Shown here in pieces: positions 1-9,153 of a DNA stretch of 64,000 nucleotides. The notes beneath the pieces are model-generated. The model saw only the letters and a program-made list of their open reading frames with translations, was not told the DNA's origin and did not search any database. The position numbers and the translations under genes were made by a program. Within the stretch, counting starts at the first letter, position 1; the number at the start of each line of letters is the position of its first letter. This stretch comes from Corynebacterium sphenisci DSM 44792 (lineage in GTDB: Bacteria > Actinomycetota > Actinomycetes > Mycobacteriales > Mycobacteriaceae), in contig NZ_CP009248.1 of the NCBI RefSeq assembly GCF_001941505.1, forward strand, positions 1,178,001 to 1,242,000. Direction: 5' to 3'.

Positions 1-1
1 G

Positions 2-790
2 GCCCGCCGGGAGCACCGGCAGATCACCGTCCGGGACGGGGACCTGATCATTCTCAGCTCCTCCCTGGTGCCGGGCAACGAGGAGGCCGTCTTCGGCGTG
101 ATCAACATGCTCGCCCAAATCGGGGCGACCGTGATCACCAACTCCGACGCCAAGGTGCACACCTCCGGGCACGGCTACTCCGGGGAGCTGCTCTTCCTGT
201 ACAACGCGGTGCGGCCCTCCAACGCCATGCCGGTGCACGGCGAGTGGCGGCATCTGCGGGCCAACAAGGAGCTGGCGATCTCCACGGGCGTGGCCCGGGA
301 GAACGTGGTGCTGGCGCAGAACGGCGTGGTCGTGGACCTCGTCGACGGCCACGCCAAGGTCGTCGGCCAGGTGCCGGTGGGCAACCTCTACGTCGACGGG
401 GTCACCATGGGCGACGTCGACGCCGATGTGCTCGCCGACCGCACGGAGATGTCCGAGGGCGGGCTGATCGCGGTCACCGCGGTCATCGACAACCGCACCG
501 GGCGTCCCCTGGAGCGGCCGAAGGCGCAGGCCCGCGGCTTCTCCGACGACACCAAGGAGCTGGTCGCCGACGTGGAGAAGCAGGTCGACGACATCATGTA
601 CGACCTGGCCGGCTCCGGGGAGAACAACCCCTACCGGATGGTCCAGGAGGTCCGCCGGCGGGTGGAGAAGGCGATCAACGCCAAGTGGCGCCGCTCCCCG
701 ATGATCGTGCCGACCATCGTGCCGATGAGCTCCGAGGCCGTCGCCGAGGTCACCGACGAGGACATCGAGGTCACCCGGCCCAGCCTCTGA
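2..790 (+). CDS. rnj: Ribonuclease J, C-terminal part (5' truncated by window edge)
   Basis: The reading frame is open from base 2, so this is the last 262 residues of a larger protein. RNase J is a metallo-beta-lactamase/beta-CASP ribonuclease (endonuclease and 5'-3' exonuclease) in mRNA decay and rRNA maturation. Visible family marks are ILSSSLVPGNE near the start, the KVHTSGHG segment and PVHGEWRHL, where the histidines belong to the beta-CASP/metal-site region, followed by the C-terminal alpha/beta domain. The internal GTG at 68 is codon 23 of the fragment and not a true start. It lies upstream of ftsK, as rnj does in C. glutamicum. The catalytic HxHxDH motif is off the window. Confidence 0.93.
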   Translation, partial: ARREHRQITVRDGDLIILSSSLVPGNEEAVFGVINMLAQIGATVITNSDAKVHTSGHGYSGELLFLYNAVRPSNAMPVHGEWRHLRANKELAISTGVARENVVLAQNGVVVDLVDGHAKVVGQVPVGNLYVDGVTMGDVDADVLADRTEMSEGGLIAVTAVIDNRTGRPLERPKAQARGFSDDTKELVADVEKQVDDIMYDLAGSGENNPYRMVQEVRRRVEKAINAKWRRSPMIVPTIVPMSSEAVAEVTDEDIEVTRPSL

Positions 791-859
791 TCCGGCCCCG
801 CCCGATCCGCCGGCGCCGCCCCCTCCCGGGGTGGCGCCGGCGTCGGCGATCCGGGCGGT

Positions 860-865
860 TATGCT
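860..865 (+). promoter_or_regulatory. Leaderless-type -10 box of the TIGR03085-like gene
   Basis: TATGCT ends 6 bases before the ATG at 872, with no Shine-Dalgarno between. Transcription would start at or next to the start codon. Confidence 0.5.
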
Positions 866-871
866 CGGCCC

Positions 872-1486
872 ATGAGCTTCGCCGCCGAGGAACGCGCCGC
901 CCTGGCCCGGGCGCTGGCCGCCGCCGGCCCGGCCGCGCCCACCGCCTGCGCCGGCTGGACCGCCGCGGATCTGGCGGTGCACCTGCTGGTCCGGGAGACC
1001 CGGCCGGACGCCGCGGCCGGGATCTTCCTGCCCGCCCTGGCGGGGCACCTGGGGCGGGTCTCCGCGCGGGTGGCCGCCCTCGGCCACGGGGAGGTCGTGG
1101 CGCGCTGGGCGGCGGGGCCGCCCCGGTGGTCCCCGCTGCGCCCCCTCGACGAGGCGGTGAACGCAGGGGAGCATTTCATCCACCACGAGGATCTGCGCCG
1201 CGGGGCGCCCGGCTGGGCGCCGCGGGAGCTGCCCGGGCCCGTCCAGGAGCGGCTGCACGGCCTCCTGGGCCGCTACGCCCGGCTGCTGCTGGGCCGCCGC
1301 GGCCCGGCCGCGGTGGAGCTGCTCGCCCCGGGCCGGGCGCCGGTGCGGGCCGGCGCCCGGGGCCCGGGCGCCCCGCGGGTGGCGGTGACCGGGGAGCCCG
1401 GGGAGCTGCTGCTGTGGGTCACCGGCCGCCCGGCGCGGGTCACGGTGGCCGGGGACGCGGCCGCGGTGCACCGGCGCGCGCTGTAG
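872..1486 (+). CDS. TIGR03085-like metal-binding protein (DinB/maleylpyruvate isomerase superfamily)
   Basis: A 204-residue protein resembling the actinobacterial TIGR03085 family, which has the mycothiol-dependent maleylpyruvate isomerase N-terminal (DinB-like) helical fold. Seen: N-terminal ERAALARAL, then CAGWTAADLAVHLLVRE with the His that normally binds metal, and EHFIHHEDLRR near residue 100 supplying further histidines. The C-terminal part resembles the small sterol-carrier-like domain of these proteins (GEPGELLLWVTGR). Function is unproven; mycothiol- or metal-dependent chemistry is inferred from the fold. It sits between rnj and ftsK, as the related gene does in C. glutamicum. Confidence 0.8.
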   Translation: MSFAAEERAALARALAAAGPAAPTACAGWTAADLAVHLLVRETRPDAAAGIFLPALAGHLGRVSARVAALGHGEVVARWAAGPPRWSPLRPLDEAVNAGEHFIHHEDLRRGAPGWAPRELPGPVQERLHGLLGRYARLLLGRRGPAAVELLAPGRAPVRAGARGPGAPRVAVTGEPGELLLWVTGRPARVTVAGDAAAVHRRAL

Positions 1487-1571
1487 CCGGAGGCGGCCCC
1501 GGGGCCCGGGCGGGGCGGATGACGGCCCGACGCGCCGTGTTGCGGATGTGAAAGACGGGGCGGAATACGAC

Positions 1572-1577
1572 TATTGT
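1572..1577 (+). promoter_or_regulatory. Leaderless-type -10 box of ftsK
   Basis: TATTGT lies in a rare AT-rich patch and ends 7 bases before the ftsK ATG at 1585. No ribosome binding site separates them. Confidence 0.55.
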
Positions 1578-1584
1578 TGTTTCC

Positions 1585-4500
1585 ATGTCTGCCAGCAGCC
1601 GAACCAGGAGCACCTCCGCCCGCCCCGCCCGCCGCGGCACCGGGACCCGCCCGGCCACCCGCGGCGGCGACGCCGCGCGCGCCTCGGGCAGCTCCGCCCG
1701 GTCCGGCTACGACGACGACTTCGAGCGCACCGGCAGCGCCTTCCGCGCCGTCGGCGCCGGGCTCGCCGGGGCCTGGTCGCACACCGCCCGCGGCGTGGCG
1801 GGGCTGACCCGCCGGGTCTCCGGGCGGGCCGGCGCGGCCGGCTACCGGGACGAGGACTTCGCCGACGCCCCGCCCGCGCGCGGCGCCGGCGCCGGTGACC
1901 CGGATGCCCAGCGCACCACCTACGTCAGCCGCCCCGGGCGCCGCGACGAGGGGGAACACCGGGATCGTCAAGACGATTGGGTTGACGGCCCCGATACCGG
2001 GGAGGGCGCCGGACCGGCCCCGGCCGGCTCCCGGGACGGGCTGGCGCTGCTGCTGCTCGCCCTGGCCGTGGTGCTCGCCGCGGCCAGCTGGTTCCACCTC
2101 GCCGGCCCGGTGGGCGCGGCGATCCACGCCACCGTCGCCGCGATCGTGGGCCTGGGCACCTACCTGCTGCCCCCGCTGCTGGTCGCCCTGGCGGTCGCGC
2201 TGATGCTCGGCACCGCGCCCACCGGGCGGCGCTCCGGGCGGGTCGCCCTCGGCGCCGGGATCATCGCCGTGGGCCTGCTGGCCATCGTGCACATCGGCTC
2301 CGGGGAACCGGCCGACTGGGCCGGCCGGTTCACCGCCGGCGGCGCCGTCGGCGCCTGGACGGGGGCCCCGCTGTCGGCCGGATTCACCCCCGTGCTCGCC
2401 ATCATCCTGCTCTTCGGGCTGGTCTTCTACGGCGCCCTGGTCACCACCGGCACCAGCGTGCGCCGGCTGGTCGACGCCCTCGCCGGCTACCTCGGCTACC
2501 GGACCGGCGCCGGCGCCGCCGAGGCCGACGATCCCTACGCCCGGGTCGACGGGCTGCTCGACGCCCGCGTCGACGGCCGCGACGCGCCCGCCGGGCCGGC
2601 CCGGCCCGGCGCCGCCGAGCCCGGCCGGGCCGAGCCCGCGCCGCGGCGGCGCCGCCGGCGCGGCGGCGGGGACGCCGAGGAGGACCTGCACGCCCTCGTC
2701 GACGCCGACCCCGCGGAGGCGCCGGGGCAGCAGCCGCCGGCGCCCCGGCGGCGGCGCCGGCCCAGCCCCATGGAGAGCTACCCCGTCGAGGGCGACGCCC
2801 CCGCCGCCGGCGAGGGCGACCGGGCCCGGCAGACCGCGCTGTTCTCCGCCCCGGAGACCGCGGAGCTGCCCGCGCTCGGCGCCCCGGTGCCCGACGACGC
2901 CTCCGCCCTCGACGATGACGCGGCCGCGCACGGCGCGGACGCCGCGGCCGGGGAGGCCGCGGGGGAGGGGGCCGCGGACGCGATCTCCGCGGCCACCCGG
3001 CGCCGCATGGAGGCGATCCGGGCCCGCTCCGGGGTGGACCCGGCGGCGGTCCCGGCGGCGACCCCCAAATCCGAGGCGGAGCCCAAACCGGCGGTGCCGC
3101 CGGCGCCGCGGCAGCCCGAGGGCGACTACCGGCTGCCCTCCACCGACCTGCTGCTCGCCGGCGACGCCCCGAAGACCCGCACCGCCACCAACGACCGGAT
3201 GATCGAGGCGATCACCGAGGTGTTCCGGGAGTTCAAGGTCGACGCCACCGTCACCGGGTTCTCCCGCGGGCCCACGGTCACCCGCTACGAGGTGGAGCTC
3301 GGCCCCGGGGTGAAGGTGTCCAAGGTCACCAACCTGCAGTCCGACATCGCCTACGCGGTGGCCACCGAGAACGTCCGGCTGCTCACCCCCATCCCCGGCA
3401 AGTCCGCCGTGGGCATCGAGGTGCCCAACGACGACCGGGAGATGGTGCGCCTGGCCGATGTGCTCGACGCGCCGAAGACCCGCGCCAACCACGACCCGAT
3501 GCTCATCGGCCTGGGCAAGGACATCGAGGGCGAGTTCCTCTCCCACTCGGTGCAGAAGATGCCGCATCTGCTGGTCGCCGGCTCCACCGGCTCCGGCAAA
3601 TCCGCCTTCGTCAACTCCATGCTGGTGTCCCTGCTCACCCGGGCCACCCCGGAGGAGGTCCGGCTCATCCTGGTGGACCCGAAGATGGTGGAGCTGACCC
3701 CCTACGAGGGCATCCCGCATCTCATCACCCCGATCATCACCCAGCCGAAGAAGGCCGCCGCCGCGCTGCAGTGGCTGGTCGAGGAGATGGAGCAGCGCTA
3801 CCTGGACATGAAGGCCGCCCGGGTGCGGCACATCAAGGACTTCAACCGCAAGGTCGACTCCGGGGAGCTCGTCGCCCCGCCCGGCTCCGAGCGGGAGTAC
3901 CGGCGCTACCCGTACATCGTGTGCATCGTCGACGAGCTCGCCGACCTGATGATGACCGCGCCCCGGGACATCGAGGACGCGATCGTGCGGATCACCCAGA
4001 AGGCCCGCGCCGCCGGCATCCACCTGGTGCTGGCCACCCAGCGGCCCTCGGTGGACGTGGTCACCGGCCTCATCAAGACCAACGTGCCCTCCCGGCTGGC
4101 CTTCGCCACCAGCTCCCTCACCGACTCCCGGGTGATCCTGGACCAGGCCGGGGCGGAGAAGCTGATCGGCATGGGCGACGGCCTGTTCATCCCGCAGGGC
4201 GCCGGCAAGCCCCGGCGCATCCAGGGCGCCTTCGTCACCGACGAGGAGGTCGCCGCGGTGGTGGAGGCCTGCAAGGCGCAGGCGGAGCCGGACTACACCG
4301 AGGGCGTCACCGACGACGCCGCGGCCGACTCCGCCAAGCAGATCGACCCGGACATCGGCGATGACCTGGAGGATCTGCTGCAGGCCGTGGAGCTGGTGGT
4401 GACCAGCCAGTTCGGCTCCACCTCGATGCTGCAGCGCAAGCTGCGGATCGGCTTCGCCAAGGCCGGCCGGCTGATGGACCTGATGGAGACCCGCGGGGTG

Positions 4501-4659
4501 GTGGGCCCCTCCGAGGGCTCCAAGGCCCGCGATGTGCTGGTCAAGCCGGAGGAGCTGGAGACCATCCTGTGGATGATCCGCGGCGCCGACCCGGCCGAGG
4601 CCCCGGTCGAGGAGGGGCCGGAGATCGTCGACGCCGACCCGGTGGACGGCCTGGCCTGA
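1585..4659 (+). CDS. ftsK: DNA translocase FtsK
   Basis: 1024 residues. FtsK is a septum-anchored, hexameric ATP-driven DNA pump that clears and orients chromosome termini at division. Order seen: a basic, low-complexity N-terminus to about 150; membrane segments roughly 153-290, starting with [20 protein letters not shown]; a long Ala/Pro/Arg/Asp-rich linker to about 500; then the RecA-like motor with Walker A GSTGSGKS near 666 and Walker [10 protein letters not shown] near 780. The C-terminal gamma winged helix begins near 937 ([20 protein letters not shown]) and would read KOPS-type sequences. The ATG at 1585 is favoured by the adjacent leaderless promoter. The linker is the least conserved part and may be longer than in relatives. 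Confidence 0.96.
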   Translation: MSASSRTRSTSARPARRGTGTRPATRGGDAARASGSSARSGYDDDFERTGSAFRAVGAGLAGAWSHTARGVAGLTRRVSGRAGAAGYRDEDFADAPPARGAGAGDPDAQRTTYVSRPGRRDEGEHRDRQDDWVDGPDTGEGAGPAPAGSRDGLALLLLALAVVLAAASWFHLAGPVGAAIHATVAAIVGLGTYLLPPLLVALAVALMLGTAPTGRRSGRVALGAGIIAVGLLAIVHIGSGEPADWAGRFTAGGAVGAWTGAPLSAGFTPVLAIILLFGLVFYGALVTTGTSVRRLVDALAGYLGYRTGAGAAEADDPYARVDGLLDARVDGRDAPAGPARPGAAEPGRAEPAPRRRRRRGGGDAEEDLHALVDADPAEAPGQQPPAPRRRRRPSPMESYPVEGDAPAAGEGDRARQTALFSAPETAELPALGAPVPDDASALDDDAAAHGADAAAGEAAGEGAADAISAATRRRMEAIRARSGVDPAAVPAATPKSEAEPKPAVPPAPRQPEGDYRLPSTDLLLAGDAPKTRTATNDRMIEAITEVFREFKVDATVTGFSRGPTVTRYEVELGPGVKVSKVTNLQSDIAYAVATENVRLLTPIPGKSAVGIEVPNDDREMVRLADVLDAPKTRANHDPMLIGLGKDIEGEFLSHSVQKMPHLLVAGSTGSGKSAFVNSMLVSLLTRATPEEVRLILVDPKMVELTPYEGIPHLITPIITQPKKAAAALQWLVEEMEQRYLDMKAARVRHIKDFNRKVDSGELVAPPGSEREYRRYPYIVCIVDELADLMMTAPRDIEDAIVRITQKARAAGIHLVLATQRPSVDVVTGLIKTNVPSRLAFATSSLTDSRVILDQAGAEKLIGMGDGLFIPQGAGKPRRIQGAFVTDEEVAAVVEACKAQAEPDYTEGVTDDAAADSAKQIDPDIGDDLEDLLQAVELVVTSQFGSTSMLQRKLRIGFAKAGRLMDLMETRGVVGPSEGSKARDVLVKPEELETILWMIRGADPAEAPVEEGPEIVDADPVDGLA

Positions 4660-4711
4660 GGCGGCGCCGCCGCCGGCGCCGCCGCGGCGGCCGGCCCCGG
4701 CGGCGCCGGTG

Positions 4712-4717
4712 TACAGT
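4712..4717 (+). promoter_or_regulatory. -10 box for the terC leader transcript
   Basis: TACAGT precedes the conserved riboswitch start by 7-10 bases, which would place the transcript start at the 5' edge of the aptamer. No good -35 is visible in the GC-rich sequence upstream. Confidence 0.5.
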
Positions 4718-4723
4718 GTGCCC

Positions 4724-4840
4724 CGTGGAGGGGAGTACCCCGAAACCCGCGGCGGCGGTCGTCAGCACGGGCATCCCGGATGCCCCGGCCCCGCCGGTCG
4801 CCGAACCCCGGGCGGGTCGGCGGCGGGGGAGACCTCCGGC
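4724..4840 (+). promoter_or_regulatory. yybP-ykoY (manganese) riboswitch upstream of terC
   Basis: The leader has the conserved blocks of this class in order: GGAGGGGAGTACCCC at 4727-4741, GTCAGCACGG at 4761-4770, and GGGGGAGACCTCC at 4825-4837. The outer GGAGG (4727-4731) can pair with CCTCC (4833-4837) to form P1. This aptamer class binds Mn2+ and typically precedes manganese transporters and TerC/Alx-type exporters, matching the gene downstream. The same CCTCCGG strand (4833-4839) can instead pair with CCGGAGG (4853-4859), which contains the terC ribosome binding site, suggesting translational control. Confidence 0.82.
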
Positions 4841-4852
4841 CCGTTCCCGCGA

Positions 4853-4862
4853 CCGGAGGACC
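4853..4862 (+). promoter_or_regulatory. terC ribosome binding site, sequesterable
   Basis: CCGGAGGACC contains the GGAGG Shine-Dalgarno of terC. It is the exact complement of CCTCCGG at 4833-4839 in the riboswitch 3' arm, so it can be masked when P1 is not formed. Confidence 0.65.
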
Positions 4863-4872
4863 CGCGTAACCC

Positions 4873-5955
4873 ATGCACGTCACCCCCCTGACTTGGGGCA
4901 TCACCATCGTGGTGCTCCTGGCCTTCATCATCTTCGACTTCTACAGCCACGTCCGCCGGCCGCATGATCCCACCATGCGCGAGGCCGCGGCGTGGATGCT
5001 CTTCTACATCGCCCTGGCCTGCCTCTTCGGCGGCTTCCTGTGGGTGCGCTGGCCCGGGGCGGCCGACCCCCACCAGCATGGCCTGGAGTTCTTCGCCGGC
5101 TACATCACAGAGCTCTCGCTCAGCGTGGACAACCTGTTCATCTTCGCGCTCATCATCGGCTCCTTCCGGATCCCGAAGCGCTACCAGCAGAAGGTGCTGC
5201 TCATCGGGATCGCGCTGGCGATCGTCTTCCGCGGCATCTTCATCGGCCTCGGCGCGGCGATCATCGCCGCCTGGTCGGACGTGTTCTACCTCTTCGCGAT
5301 CTTCCTGCTCTACATCGCGATCAAGACCGTCTACGACGAGGTGGCGGACAAGCCGCAGCCGCCGGTGCACGACATGACCGTGGTGAAGCTCACCCGCACC
5401 GTGATCCCGGTCAGCGACGAGCTCGACGGCGACCGGCTGGTCACCCGCGCCGGGGGACGGCGGATGGTCACCCCGCTGATGATCGCCCTGGTGTGCATCG
5501 GCTTCATCGACCTGCTCTTCGCCTTCGACTCGATCCCCGCCATCTACGGGCTCACCCGCGAGCCCTACATCGTCTTCACCGCGAACATCTTCGCCCTGAT
5601 GGGCCTGCGCCAGATGTACTTCCTGCTGGAGGGCCTGCTCGACCGGCTGGTCTACCTCGCCTACGGCCTCGGCGCGATCCTCGGCTTCATCGCGGTGAAG
5701 CTGCTGCTGCACGCCCTGCACGAGAACAACCTGCCCTTCCTCAACGGCGGGCAGGGCCTGGCGGTGCCGGAGATCTCCACCCCGGTGTCCCTGGCGGTGA
5801 TCGTGGTGGTGCTCGCGGTGACCGTGGCGGCGTCCTGGCTGAAGATCAAGCGCGACGAGAACATGGGCGCGGTGCCGCCGCCGCGGCTGGATCCGGGCGG
5901 CCCGATGGCCTCCGGCGCCGGCTCGCACACCGTCCCGCATCCCGAGCGGGGGTAG
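4873..5955 (+). CDS. TerC family integral membrane protein (probable Mn2+ exporter)
   Basis: 360 residues with about eight hydrophobic segments. TerC/Alx proteins are membrane exporters; riboswitch-linked members export manganese. The two acidic family motifs are present: SVDNLFIF near residue 90 and DLLFAFDSIPAI near 215, whose Asp residues line the transport site. The N-terminus resembles the Alx type (TWGITIVVLLAFIIFDFYSH). The start is ATG 4873, 10 bases after the last G of the GGAGG. The manganese-type riboswitch directly upstream supports export of excess Mn2+ over a tellurite role. The C-terminal tail after 330 is hydrophilic and Gly/Pro-rich. Confidence 0.92.
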   Translation: MHVTPLTWGITIVVLLAFIIFDFYSHVRRPHDPTMREAAAWMLFYIALACLFGGFLWVRWPGAADPHQHGLEFFAGYITELSLSVDNLFIFALIIGSFRIPKRYQQKVLLIGIALAIVFRGIFIGLGAAIIAAWSDVFYLFAIFLLYIAIKTVYDEVADKPQPPVHDMTVVKLTRTVIPVSDELDGDRLVTRAGGRRMVTPLMIALVCIGFIDLLFAFDSIPAIYGLTREPYIVFTANIFALMGLRQMYFLLEGLLDRLVYLAYGLGAILGFIAVKLLLHALHENNLPFLNGGQGLAVPEISTPVSLAVIVVVLAVTVAASWLKIKRDENMGAVPPPRLDPGGPMASGAGSHTVPHPERG

Positions 5956-5963
5956 GTCCGGGG

Positions 5964-5969
5964 TAGGGT
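5964..5969 (+). promoter_or_regulatory. Leaderless-type -10 box of pgsA
   Basis: TAGGGT ends 8 bases before GTG 5978, supporting GTG 5978 over ATG 5981 as the pgsA start. No Shine-Dalgarno is visible. Confidence 0.45.
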
Positions 5970-5977
5970 CGGGGACC

Positions 5978-6547
5978 GTGATGACCTCCAAGCCCGCGGA
6001 ACGGGCGACCGCCTCGAACTGGAACCTCCCGAACGCGCTGACCGTGCTGCGCATCGTCGCGGTACCCGCGTTCCTGTGGCTGCTGCTCCACGACGGCGGG
6101 GCCACCGACCGCTGGCGCTGGTGGGCCCTGGCGGCGTTCTGCCTGCTCATGGCCACCGACCGGATCGACGGGCAGATCGCGCGCAGCCGCGGGCTGATCA
6201 CCGACTTCGGCAAGATCGCCGACCCGATCGCGGACAAGCTGCTCATGATCGGCGCCCTGGTCGGGCTCAACCTGATCGGGGCGCTGCCCTGGTGGGTGAC
6301 CGTGGTGATCGTGATCCGCGAACTCGGCATCACCGTGTGGCGGATGGTGCTGCTGCGCGGCGGCCAGGTGGTGCCGGCCTCCCGCGGCGGCAAGATCAAG
6401 ACCGTGCTGCAGACCCTGGCGGTGGCCCTGTTCATCGTGCCCGTGGACTGGGTGCGGATCCCGGCCTGGATCGTCATGGCCGCTGCCCTGGCGGTCACCG
6501 TGCTCACCGGGGTGCAGTACATCCTGGACTCCCGCCGTGCCCGCTGA
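5978..6547 (+). CDS. pgsA: CDP-diacylglycerol-glycerol-3-phosphate 3-phosphatidyltransferase
   Basis: 189 residues. The enzyme makes phosphatidylglycerophosphate from CDP-diacylglycerol and glycerol-3-phosphate in the membrane. The CDP-alcohol phosphotransferase signature is complete: DRIDGQIAR, then eight residues, then GKIADPIAD, giving the D-x2-D-G-x2-A-R-x8-G-x3-D-x3-D pattern with all four metal-binding aspartates. Multiple hydrophobic helices flank it. The last 11 bases overlap cinA. A start at GTG 5978 or ATG 5981 differs by one residue. In corynebacteria this gene lies with cinA and clgR as here. Confidence 0.93.
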   Translation: MMTSKPAERATASNWNLPNALTVLRIVAVPAFLWLLLHDGGATDRWRWWALAAFCLLMATDRIDGQIARSRGLITDFGKIADPIADKLLMIGALVGLNLIGALPWWVTVVIVIRELGITVWRMVLLRGGQVVPASRGGKIKTVLQTLAVALFIVPVDWVRIPAWIVMAAALAVTVLTGVQYILDSRRAR

Positions 6548-7082
6548 ACCGCGCCCCGGCCCGGCCGACCCGGCCGCGGTGGTCCGCCTGCTGGCGGGAC
6601 GGGGCCGGACCCTGGCCACCGCCGAATCCCTCACCGCGGGCCTGCTCGCCGCCCGAGTCGCCGAGGTCCCCGGGGCCTCGGCGGTGCTGCGCGGCGGCCT
6701 GGTGGTCTACGCCACCGATCTCAAGGAGCGCCTCGCCGGGGTGCCCCGGGAGATCCTGGCCGCCCATGGCGCGGTGAGCCCGCAGACCGCCCGCGCCCTC
6801 GCCGAGGGCGCCCGGGACCGCTGCGCCGCGGACTGGGGGGTGGGGCTGACCGGGGTGGCCGGCCCGGAGCCGCAGGAGGGCCGCCCGGTCGGCGAGGTGT
6901 GGTGCGCCGTCGCCGGGCCCGGCGGCACCCGGGTGGCGGATCTGGCCCTGGACCGGGGGCTCGGCCGCGCCGGGATCCGGGAGGCCGCGGTGGCCGGGGC
7001 GCTGGCCATGCTCGCCGCGGCGGCGGGGGAGGGGCCCGGGTGCCCGGAACAAAACGGCGCCCCGGGGCGTTGTACCCCATGA
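6537..7082 (+). CDS. cinA: CinA C-terminal-domain protein (nicotinamide-nucleotide amidohydrolase, PncC type)
   Basis: 181 residues, the size of a stand-alone CinA C-terminal domain without the N-terminal MoaB-like COG1058 domain. PncC-type enzymes deamidate NMN to NaMN in pyridine nucleotide recycling. Seen: TLATAESLTAGLLAARVAEV at 28-47 with the catalytic Ser region, GGLVVYATDLK and VGLTGVAGPEP, all typical. Start GTG 6537 overlaps pgsA by 11 bases and the stop overlaps the clgR ATG, so translation is probably coupled. The C-terminus is somewhat extended and lacks family similarity. The enzymatic role is inferred from the family. Confidence 0.88.
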   Translation: MPAEPRPGPADPAAVVRLLAGRGRTLATAESLTAGLLAARVAEVPGASAVLRGGLVVYATDLKERLAGVPREILAAHGAVSPQTARALAEGARDRCAADWGVGLTGVAGPEPQEGRPVGEVWCAVAGPGGTRVADLALDRGLGRAGIREAAVAGALAMLAAAAGEGPGCPEQNGAPGRCTP

Positions 7083-7426
7083 TGAACGACCACACGATGA
7101 CCCTGCCCGCGCCGGCGCGGCCGCCCCGCGCCGCCGAGCTGCCGCATGCCCCGGCGCCGGAGCACGAGCCGCTGCTGCGCGAGGCCCTGGGCGAGGCGCT
7201 GCGCGATGTGCGCGGCCGCAACGGGATGACCCTGCGCGAGCTCTCCCAACTCGCCGCGGTGAGCCCCGGCTACCTCTCGGAGCTGGAGCGCGGCCGCAAG
7301 GAGGTCTCCTCCGAACTGCTCGCCTCGGTCTGCCAGGGGCTGAGCGTCTCCGTCGCCGATGTGCTGATCGAGGCCGCCGGGGCGATGGCGCTGCACGCCG
7401 CCCGGCCCGAGATGGCCGCCATCTGA
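7079..7426 (+). CDS. clgR: ClgR-type XRE transcriptional regulator
   Basis: 115 residues with a helix-turn-helix of the XRE class at about 45-95 ([27 protein letters not shown], key residues Leu-Arg-Glu-Leu-Ser and Pro-Gly-Tyr-Leu-Ser-Glu). In actinobacteria ClgR activates clpP/clpC protease genes and other stress genes, including pspA-type genes in mycobacteria. The start was set at ATG 7079, which overlaps the cinA stop as ATGA; the two Met codons at 7079 and 7082 are alternatives. Third gene of a pgsA-cinA-clgR unit, immediately upstream of a pspA homologue, the usual arrangement. An acidic/Pro-rich N-terminal 35 residues precede the DNA-binding domain. Confidence 0.92.
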   Translation: MMNDHTMTLPAPARPPRAAELPHAPAPEHEPLLREALGEALRDVRGRNGMTLRELSQLAAVSPGYLSELERGRKEVSSELLASVCQGLSVSVADVLIEAAGAMALHAARPEMAAI

Positions 7427-7488
7427 GACCCGCGGGGCGCGCGACCGGGTAACCGGTGCATCGCCGCCCCGGCGCGGGTATCGTGAGG

Positions 7489-7494
7489 CCGCGG
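7489..7494 (+). promoter_or_regulatory. Probable -10 box of the pspA-like gene
   Basis: TATCGT about 78 bases before the ATG at 7572. A good ribosome binding site (AGGAAGG, 7556-7562) follows, so this transcript has a leader. A ClgR operator upstream is expected from mycobacterial precedent but I could not identify one with confidence. Confidence 0.35.
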
Positions 7495-7571
7495 GCGCCA
7501 GCCCCCGGCTCCCGGCCACCCGCGGACCCGTCACCCACCGACAGACCCTCCTGCAGGAAGGCACCGAACAC

Positions 7572-8405
7572 ATGGCTAACCCGTTCTCGAAGTTCTGGAA
7601 CTACCTCATGGCCCTCTTCGACTCGAAGATCGAGGAGAACGCCGATCCCAAGGTCCAGATCCAGCAGGCCATCGAGGATGCCCAGCGCCAGCACCAGGAG
7701 CTGTCCCAGCAGGCGGCCGCGGTCATCGGCAACCAGCGCCAGCTGGAGATGCGGCTCAACCGGCAGCTCGCCGAAATCGAGAAGCTGCAGGGCAACACCC
7801 GGCAGGCGCTGCAGCTGGCCGACAAGGTCCGCGCCGAGGGCGACGAGGCCAAGGCGGCGGAGTACGAGAACGCCGCCGAGGCCTTCGCCGCGCAGCTGGT
7901 CACCGCCGAGCAGTCCGTGGAGGATCTCAAGGGGCTGCACGACCAGTCCCTGCAGCAGGCCGCCCAGGCGAAGAAGGCCGTGGAGCGCAACTCCATGGCC
8001 CTGCAGCAGAAGGTCGCCGAGCGCACCAAGCTGCTCTCCCAGCTGGAGCAGGCCAAGATGCAGGAGAAGGTCTCCGAGTCCCTGCAGTCCATGAACGAGC
8101 TGTCCTCCGGCAACACCCCGAACCTGGAGCAGGTGCGCGAGAAGATCGAGCGCCGCTACGCCAACGCCCTCGGCCAGGCGGAGCTGGCGCAGGGCTCCGT
8201 GCAGGGCCGGATGGCCGAGGTCGAGCAGGCCTCGGTGCAGCTGGCCGGGCATTCCCGGCTGGAGCAGATCCGCGCCGAGATGAACGCGCCCAAGGCGGTG
8301 GGCTCCGGCGGCGCCGCCGGTGCGCTGGGCGCCGGCTCCGCCGAGGCCGCCGCGCCGGCGGACCCGGCGGTGGAGGCGAAGCTGCGCGAGCTGCGCGGCG
8401 AATAG
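7572..8405 (+). CDS. pspA: PspA/IM30 family protein
   Basis: 277 residues, nearly all predicted coiled coil. PspA/IM30 (ESCRT-III-like) proteins bind stressed membranes and preserve the proton gradient. Seen: N-terminal amphipathic segment ([20 protein letters not shown]), the conserved [20 protein letters not shown], and long Gln/Glu/Lys/Ala heptads to about residue 230. The end is an Ala/Gly-rich linker plus a short helix [11 protein letters not shown]. The upstream neighbour clgR fits the actinobacterial clgR-pspA stress module. No other Psp protein is adjacent. Start ATG 7572 has an AGGAAGG ribosome binding site. Confidence 0.93.
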   Translation: MANPFSKFWNYLMALFDSKIEENADPKVQIQQAIEDAQRQHQELSQQAAAVIGNQRQLEMRLNRQLAEIEKLQGNTRQALQLADKVRAEGDEAKAAEYENAAEAFAAQLVTAEQSVEDLKGLHDQSLQQAAQAKKAVERNSMALQQKVAERTKLLSQLEQAKMQEKVSESLQSMNELSSGNTPNLEQVREKIERRYANALGQAELAQGSVQGRMAEVEQASVQLAGHSRLEQIRAEMNAPKAVGSGGAAGALGAGSAEAAAPADPAVEAKLRELRGE

Positions 8406-8421
8406 CCCGACCCCGATCAGC

Positions 8422-8461
8422 CGAAGGGCCGGCCACCCCGGAGGGGGCGGCCGGCCCTTCG
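8422..8461. terminator. Bidirectional hairpin between pspA and ecfT
   Basis: A 13-base arm at 8422-8434 (CGAAGGGCCGGCC) is the exact reverse complement of 8449-8461, with a C-rich/G-rich inner extension. The genes on either side converge. There is no long T-run. Confidence 0.75.
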
Positions 8462-8531
8462 CCGCATCCGGGCCCGCTCGGGCCGCGACGGTCGGGCGGG
8501 GGAACGGCGGCGGCGACGCCGGCCGGGGTGC

Positions 8532-9152
8532 TCAGTCGCCGACGCCGCGGGCGAGCAGCGCATCGGACATCGCCTCGGCGCGGCGCACGGTGCGGATCAC
8601 CACCGGCACCCCGAAGGCGGCGGGGGAGCCGCGGGCGCCGCGGGCGCGGCGGGCGTCGAGGACCTCCTGCACCGCGGCGACCTGCAGCGGGATCAGGCGC
8701 AGGGTCAGCGACAGCGCCAGGGACACCGTCCGCGCGGGGAAGCCGCGCCGCCCCAGCGGCGCCAGCGCCCGGTCCAGGGCGTCCATCATCTCGGAGACCC
8801 GGGTGGTCAGGGTGAGCAGGGTCGCGGCGACCACGCAGGCGAGGATGGACAGGAACATCACCGCGGCCCTCTGCGGGGAGGCGGTGATCGCCTGCAGCAC
8901 CGCGATCCCGGCGAGGATGGGCACCGCGCCGAGCATCTGCCAGGCCGCCACCCGGGCCGGGATCCGGGCCACCGGGTAGCCGGCGGCGGCCACCGCCACC
9001 GCGGCGCCGGCCAGGGCGATGGTGCGCGCGCCGAGGCTCACCACGAGGATGAAGGCGATCAGCCCGGCGAGCTTCGCCGGGGCGGGGGCGCGGTGCAGCA
9101 CCGAATCCCCGGGCACGTGCACGGACAGCGGGATGGGCAGCCGGCGGGCCAT
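8532..9152 (-). CDS. bioN: Biotin ECF transporter transmembrane protein EcfT/BioN
   Basis: 206 residues with about five membrane helices. EcfT couples the ATPases to the substrate-binding BioY component. Two Ala-Arg-Gly coupling motifs are present: DARRARG near 172 and DALLARG near the C-terminus. It is the last gene of bioY-ATPase-ecfT, starting 1 base after the ATPase stop. The start was set at ATG 9152 (MARRLPIPLSVHVPGDS), since upstream codons are the antisense of the ATPase gene. Biotin as substrate rests on BioY in the same operon. Confidence 0.92.
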   Translation of the reverse strand: MARRLPIPLSVHVPGDSVLHRAPAPAKLAGLIAFILVVSLGARTIALAGAAVAVAAAGYPVARIPARVAAWQMLGAVPILAGIAVLQAITASPQRAAVMFLSILACVVAATLLTLTTRVSEMMDALDRALAPLGRRGFPARTVSLALSLTLRLIPLQVAAVQEVLDARRARGARGSPAAFGVPVVIRTVRRAEAMSDALLARGVGD

Positions 9153-9153
9153 C

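Noticed and set aside
1273..4023. A 916-codon minus-strand frame opposite ftsK
   Set aside because: Shadow frame in GC-rich DNA; the ftsK frame has Walker motifs and membrane segments, while this one has none.
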